DNA of 12,485 nucleotides from NCBI GenBank assembly GCA_048621635.1, contig JBMCWH010000018.1, positions 1 through 12,485 on the forward strand, read 5' to 3'. The position numbers and the translations under genes were made by a program. This DNA comes from JBMCWH01 sp048621635 (GTDB taxonomy: Bacteria; Patescibacteriota; WWE3; JAUXAW01; JAYEID01). The notes under the pieces are model-generated. The model ran no database searches, was not told where the DNA came from, and was given only the letters and a program-made list of their open reading frames with translations. The number at the start of each line of letters is the position of its first letter. Position 1 is the first letter of the stretch. This document shows, piece by piece, positions 12,359 to 12,485 of this stretch.

Positions 12359-12485
12359 AAATAGAGATCAGAGATAAGAAACTAGAGACTGGTATAGCGA
12401 ATAAGCTACAAAGAGTTAAAGAATGAATTCTATTGTGCTGCAAATTATCCGAATAGTACGAATGGGAATTAGTAGGAAGTAGGAA
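12359..12485 (+). repeat. Intergenic repeat family A with AGAGATCAGAGA leader (runs to window edge)
   Basis: AAATAGAGATCAGAGATAAG, AAACTAGAGACTGGTATAGC and GAATAAGCTACAAAGAGTTA are followed by AAGAATGAATTCTATTGTGC and TGCAAATTATCCGAATAG. It matches 9097-9200 over its whole length with scattered substitutions and short indels, in the same orientation. It is cut by the end of the window. No gene is seen from 12167 to 12485. Confidence 0.65.

Noticed and set aside
12270..12485. Recurring CGAAT words considered as a CRISPR array
   Set aside because: Spacing and unit length are irregular, there is no fixed repeat or spacer, and no cas gene is present.

Overview
This A+T-rich window reads like a chromosomal segment of a reduced, uncultivated bacterium of the Candidate Phyla Radiation (Patescibacteria, perhaps Microgenomates-like). 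That placement is inferred from the gene mix and style: a stand-alone helicase-nuclease fusion, tandem FemAB-type transferases, an SDR-membrane fusion, an L25/CTC protein with a long acidic tail, a short ValRS, and intergenic gaps filled with degenerate A/T-rich repeats. TGA works as a stop (for example at 4430-4432), which argues against the code-25 lineages Gracilibacteria and Absconditabacteria. I see no phage, IS, CRISPR, rRNA or tRNA gene.

Layout. 1-378: non-coding, with copies of two repeat families. 379-3243 (+): 954-aa UvrD-like helicase fused to a RecB/Cas4-type nuclease with four Fe-S-type cysteines. 3241-3421: repeat-bearing gap. 3422-5367 (+): two FemAB-family peptidoglycan aminoacyltransferases overlapping by ATGA. 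5392-6147 (-): RsmA/KsgA with a changed catalytic motif. 6148-6211: divergent promoters with overlapping -35 boxes. 6212-7939 (+): NAD-binding SDR-like domain with a degenerate active site, fused to a transmembrane and helical region. 8014-9047 (+): a zinc-ribbon protein overlapping ribosomal protein L25/CTC by 124 nt. 9048-9229: repeat-rich gap between convergent genes. 9230-11584 (-): valyl-tRNA synthetase. 11591-11764 (-): its leader, carrying a T-box-type antiterminator, an overlapping intrinsic terminator and a 29-codon basic ORF. 11861-12166 (-): a 101-aa protein of unknown function with a strong Shine-Dalgarno site and its own terminator. 12167-12485: repeat-rich, no gene seen.

How the genes relate. 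Translation dominates: RsmA (16S rRNA dimethylation), L25 (5S rRNA binding) and ValRS. FemAB enzymes also use aminoacyl-tRNA as donor, but for cell-wall bridges. The helicase-nuclease belongs to DNA repair. Only the FemAB pair and the zinc-ribbon/L25 pair look like true operons.

The most interesting signal is the valS leader. It shows a near-consensus T-box (AAGGUUGGUACCGCC) inside a foldable antiterminator, mutually exclusive with a perfect 8-bp terminator ending 6 nt before the start codon. No canonical Stem I is apparent upstream. Other points to check are a repeat-like segment inside valS, the Asn-to-Ser change in RsmA motif IV, and the apparently dead SDR domain.
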